From assembly GCA_016199025.1 (NCBI GenBank), contig JACQHM010000002.1, positions 1 through 7,492 of the forward strand: DNA of 7,492 bases, read 5' to 3'. The translations under genes and the position numbers were made by a program. Below are positions 5,440-7,492 of the stretch, one piece after another. Source of the DNA: Candidatus Methylomirabilota bacterium (GTDB lineage: Bacteria > Methylomirabilota > Methylomirabilia > Methylomirabilales > JACQHM01). Positions within the stretch are counted from its first letter, which is position 1. Every line of letters begins with the position of its first letter. The notes beneath the pieces are model-generated. The model was given only the letters and a program-made list of their open reading frames with translations, was not told the origin of the DNA and made no database searches.

Positions 5440-6326
5440 GGGAGAGGAGTGATCATCCCGGCGAGGTGTCCCGCGTCAAGCTCCGCCTGGAATTTTCTGA
5501 GATCCCCTTTATCCTTCACAAAGCACCCCAGCGTCTCCCGGACCACCTCGTCGCCCAGGTAAGAGGCGTGGAGGGCGACCAGGGCCGTCGCCCAGTCCAG
5601 GGTCTCCGCCACTCCCGGCACCTTGTTCAGCTTCATCTTCCGGACCGTCTGCATGAAGCGGGCGATTTCGCCGGCCAACTGCTCGTTGATCCCCGGGACC
5701 TTCGTCTGGACGATCTTCAGCTCCTTGGCGAGGGAGGGATAGTCAATCCAAAGGTAGAGGCAGCGGCGCCGAAGAGCGTCGGATAGTTCCCGGGAGCGGT
5801 TCGAGGTGAGAACGACGTAAGGGTGATGGGTCGCCTTGATGGTCCCGATCTCGGGGATCGTTACCTGGAAGTCCGAGAGGACCTCCAGCAGGAACGATTC
5901 GAATTCTTCATCTGAGCGATCGACTTCGTCTATCAGTAAGACAGGGGCCTGCCCATCTTGGGTGATAGCCTGGAGGAGGGGCCGCTTCAAGAGAAAGGGC
6001 TCGCTGAAGATCACAGCTTCCTTCTCTTCCGCCGAGTGAGCGGATGCCTCTTCCAGTTTGATTCGTAGCAGTTGCTTCGAGTAGTTCCACTCATAGAGGG
6101 CCGTCGTGGCGTCCAGCCCTTCGTAGCACTGGAGGCGGATCAGGTTCGTGTCCAGCGCTCGCGCCAGGACCTTGGCGATCTCCGTCTTCCCAACCCCCGC
6201 GTGCCCCTCGATCAGGAGGGGCTTCTTCAACGCCATGGCCAAATAGACGGAGGTGGCGATGGCCGGATCGGTGATATAGGCCTCCTGCTCCATCAGTTCC
6301 TGGATCTTCCGGATCTCCTCCCTCAC
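5436..6326 (-). CDS. coxD: MoxR-family AAA+ ATPase, CoxD type
   Basis: This 296-residue AAA+ protein has Walker A GHAGVGKT (residues 41-48), Walker B VLLIDEVD (129-136), sensor-1 TSNRSREL (174-181) and arginines in DALRRRC (183-189). The C-terminal lid runs through PGVAETLDWATALVAL. The stretch EGLDATTALYEWNYSKQLL (69-87) is typical of CoxD-like MoxR proteins. In known systems it is a chaperone ATPase that, with CoxE, remodels a molybdenum hydroxylase so that its metal centre can be completed. The start is a GTG at 6326 preceded by an excellent AAGGAG five bases away; there is no better ATG. The gene begins 40 nt after the globin stop and overlaps CoxE by 4 nt. Length and motifs are intact, so the protein should be active. 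Family is certain; the enzyme it serves is inferred to be of the CO-dehydrogenase/xanthine-dehydrogenase class. Confidence 0.93.
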   Translation of the reverse strand: MREEIRKIQELMEQEAYITDPAIATSVYLAMALKKPLLIEGHAGVGKTEIAKVLARALDTNLIRLQCYEGLDATTALYEWNYSKQLLRIKLEEASAHSAEEKEAVIFSEPFLLKRPLLQAITQDGQAPVLLIDEVDRSDEEFESFLLEVLSDFQVTIPEIGTIKATHHPYVVLTSNRSRELSDALRRRCLYLWIDYPSLAKELKIVQTKVPGINEQLAGEIARFMQTVRKMKLNKVPGVAETLDWATALVALHASYLGDEVVRETLGCFVKDKGDLRKFQAELDAGHLAGMITPLP

Positions 6327-6366
6327 GAGTTCTCCTTCTCGTCAAGACCGAAGAGGTTGTGAAGCG

Positions 6367-6849
6367 TTAGGGTTTCTCGACGATGTCCTTCCTTAAGGGG
6401 GCGAGGAGCGCCAGCAGCTCGTTCTTCTCGGCCTCGCCGACCCTGAACCTGTCGAGGGTGGCGACCAAGTCCTCGACGAGGGCGTCGAACTCGGCGTTGG
6501 TGATCCCCATGCCGGCATGGGCTGTCTTCATATCCAGGCCCATGTAGCTGCAATGCCCTCCCGTGGCTTGGCAGACCTGGTCCACGAGGCGTCGCTTCAG
6601 GAGGGGAATGTTGGCGTTGGCAAACCTGGCATTGATCCGGCTGTCGGCGGCGACCCGGGCGACAAAATCATCGACCACTGCCTGAATGGCATTCAGGCCA
6701 CCCAGCCTCTGATACAGCGTCATCGAGAGGGGTGGTTCTGGGGTCACGGTGGTCATGGCCGGGCCTGACTCCATCCTGGCGCAGGCCGCCACAATCAGGA
6801 TCAGGGCGCTTGACAGACCGGCGATGATCAACCTCAAGTGCCTAGTCAT
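6367..6849 (-). CDS. Group 1 truncated haemoglobin, predicted lipoprotein
   Basis: This 160-residue protein has a lipoprotein signal (basic MTRHLR, hydrophobic run, lipobox VAAC with C23), a roughly 20-residue Pro/Thr-rich spacer, then a truncated globin from about residue 44 (LYQRLGGLNAIQAVVDDF). F77 matches Phe CD1 and H111 in KTAHAGMGI matches the proximal His. An ungapped alignment by eye to Mycobacterium tuberculosis trHbN puts V63 at the usual Tyr B10 and L88 at Gln E11, so the distal pocket is apolar. A Cys pair (C93, C100) brackets QATGGH. Haem binding is likely; whether it handles O2, NO or haem transfer cannot be told. The ribosome site AAGGAGG is strong, 7 nt before the ATG. It is the first gene of the run that continues into CoxD. 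The ATG overlaps the stop of a nucleotidyltransferase remnant (ATGA). Confidence 0.88.
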   Translation of the reverse strand: MTRHLRLIIAGLSSALILIVAACARMESGPAMTTVTPEPPLSMTLYQRLGGLNAIQAVVDDFVARVAADSRINARFANANIPLLKRRLVDQVCQATGGHCSYMGLDMKTAHAGMGITNAEFDALVEDLVATLDRFRVGEAEKNELLALLAPLRKDIVEKP

Positions 6850-6992
6850 TTTTCAGCCTCCTTTCGTTGTTGATACCGGGGAAGGGCTTCGTAATCCTCC
6901 CACGTGTCCACATCCTCAAGGAAGGGGCAATCGAAAGTCACCTGCTCGATAATCCCCTGATCGACACCCGGCTGGTCGCCTCTAAGGAATTC
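6846..6992 (-). pseudogene. C-terminal remnant of a MobA/MocA-like molybdopterin nucleotidyltransferase
   Basis: Between the stop of the glycosyltransferase and the globin start, the minus strand carries 48 open codons that I translated by hand. They begin EFLRGDQPGV, pass through IIEQVTFDC and PFLEDVDTWEDYEAL, and end RKEAEK then TGA. The L-x-GD-Q motif followed about 20 residues later by a D-V/I-D-T-x-E-D-Y motif is the C-terminal signature of NTP_transf_3 enzymes (MobA, MocA), which join molybdopterin to GTP or CTP. An in-frame TGA at 6993-6995 and the lack of any good start mean the rest of the gene is missing. The stop overlaps the globin ATG as ATGA, as if this once was an intact, coupled first gene. 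The sense fits the molybdenum genes downstream. The link to the family rests on a short stretch; a small real peptide from the GTG at 6941 is the alternative. Confidence 0.55.
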
Positions 6993-7013
6993 TCATGCTT
7001 TTTATCATGCTTT
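6990..7013. repeat. Tandem 12-bp duplication at the remnant junction
   Basis: TTCTCATGCTTT (6990-7001) is followed directly by TTATCATGCTTT (7002-7013), 11 of 12 bases identical. It sits at the break between the glycosyltransferase stop region and the nucleotidyltransferase remnant, and one copy supplies the TGA that closes the remnant frame. Confidence 0.75.
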
Positions 7014-7028
7014 CGGCCCTGGGGTCAA
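7001..7028 (-). promoter_or_regulatory. Weak candidate promoter for the globin-coxD-coxE run
   Basis: On the minus strand TTGACC (7028-7023, 5 of 6 to the -35 consensus) and GATAAA (7006-7001, 4 of 6 to the -10) are 16 bp apart. The -35 overlaps the stop codon of the upstream gene. It lies in the only AT-rich patch of the 175-bp gap before the globin gene. The spacing is short and the -10 is imperfect, so this is a tentative call. Confidence 0.25.
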
Positions 7029-7492
7029 GGGCCGCGATTCTGCTCCGGTACAACGAGGTGTACCTCTTCTGGCAGGGTCGGGGGCTCGCCAGGTTCCTCC
7101 TCGCCCCCGGTTCCCTCCCGGAGCGTCTCCTCTCGCAGGACACCCCGCTTCCTCATGGCCTCCAGAATCCAGCGCTGCTTCCAGCGGACCCTTCTCGATG
7201 GGTCTAGGACACTACGCCGCAAGGGGTTCGGGATGACCGCCGCCATGAGGGCCGCCTGCTCCGGGGTAAGGTCCGCACAGCTCGTCGCGAAGTAGGCCTG
7301 GGCCGCCGCCTCGCACCCAAAGATCCCATCGCCCCACTCGATGTAATTCAAGTACAGCTCCAGGATCCGCTCCTTGGACAGCTCGTCTTCCATCCTCCAA
7401 GCGATGATCACCTCCCGGATCTTCCGGAGGGGGTTCTTGGAGGTCGAGAGGAAGAGGTTCTTGGCCAGTTGCATGGTGATGGTCGAGCCGCC
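7025..7492 (-). CDS. mtgA: Monofunctional peptidoglycan glycosyltransferase, 5' end beyond the window
   Basis: The frame is open from the window edge: before the internal ATG at 7474 it reads GGSTIT, so that ATG is not the start. The joined motif GGSTITMQLAKNLFL is the glycosyltransferase family 51 signature. It is followed by ERILELYLNYIEWGDGIFG (helix with ELYLN), AAAQAYF and LTPEQAALMAAVIPNP. These enzymes polymerise lipid II into glycan strands on the outer face of the cytoplasmic membrane. About 155 residues are present; a whole MtgA is about 230, so roughly the first third, with the membrane anchor and the catalytic Glu motif, is missing. No transpeptidase domain follows: the protein ends after a short acidic and polar tail (GTGGEEEPGEPP...), which favours MtgA over a class A penicillin-binding protein. 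It is functionally unrelated to the downstream molybdenum genes. Confidence 0.9.
   Translation of the reverse strand, partial: GGSTITMQLAKNLFLSTSKNPLRKIREVIIAWRMEDELSKERILELYLNYIEWGDGIFGCEAAAQAYFATSCADLTPEQAALMAAVIPNPLRRSVLDPSRRVRWKQRWILEAMRKRGVLREETLREGTGGEEEPGEPPTLPEEVHLVVPEQNRGP

Noticed and set aside
4633..5562. Long plus-strand open frame of 309 codons opposite CoxE
   Set aside because: It is antisense to a protein with an intact MIDAS motif and full-length CoxE homology. Its own translation has no recognisable domain and is the usual open antisense frame of GC-rich DNA.
7025..7474. ATG at 7474 as the start of the glycosyltransferase
   Set aside because: The frame continues to the window edge and its preceding codons complete the GGSTIT family motif, so the true start lies outside.

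Overview
The window is about 7.5 kb of GC-rich bacterial DNA, and every gene I can support reads on the minus strand, so transcription runs from high to low coordinates. The gene set suggests an uncultured soil, sediment or aquifer bacterium. It includes CoxD/CoxE/XdhC molybdenum-hydroxylase maturation proteins, an Aquifex-like thioredoxin-fold ferredoxin, a diheme cytochrome c and several palindromic interspersed repeats. Methylomirabilota (NC10)/Rokubacteria or a neighbouring lineage would fit, but that placement is a guess from gene style and not a result.

Layout in transcription order. (1) 7492-7025: 3' part of a monofunctional peptidoglycan glycosyltransferase (mtgA-like), cut by the window edge. 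(2) 6992-6846: an unlisted 48-codon open stretch that reads like the C-terminus of a MobA/MocA-type molybdopterin nucleotidyltransferase. It looks like a gene remnant, and its stop overlaps the next start. (3) 6849-1730: a tight run of six genes: a lipoprotein-type truncated haemoglobin, a MoxR/CoxD AAA+ ATPase, a CoxE VWA protein, an XdhC/CoxI factor, a MoeA-like molybdopterin-binding protein and a NifU/SufU-type Fe-S protein. Three junctions are 4-nt ATGA overlaps or a 4-nt gap, so translational coupling is likely. (4) A good sigma-70-like promoter at 1696-1725 starts a second unit: a [2Fe-2S] thioredoxin-like ferredoxin, a MoaD/ThiS sulfur carrier and a diheme cytochrome c.

How the genes fit together. 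CoxD and CoxE are the ATPase/VWA pair that finishes the Mo/Cu centre in CO-dehydrogenase-family enzymes. XdhC binds and sulfurates molybdenum cofactor before insertion. The MoeA-like protein and MoaD act on molybdopterin, and SufU and the ferredoxin belong to Fe-S chemistry. Together they look like a maturation cassette for a molybdenum hydroxylase, but no hydroxylase gene (large, medium or small subunit) lies in the window.

Most worth a second look: an in-frame TGA separates a membrane/signal peptide from the diheme cytochrome domain and is followed by a perfect 8-bp hairpin at SECIS-like spacing. The ferredoxin has His in place of the fourth cluster Cys. The exported globin lacks the polar distal residues of group-1 truncated haemoglobins. 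A nucleotidyltransferase remnant sits at a 12-bp tandem duplication. Three palindromic elements lie in and between genes. Positions 1-101 hold no gene I can support.
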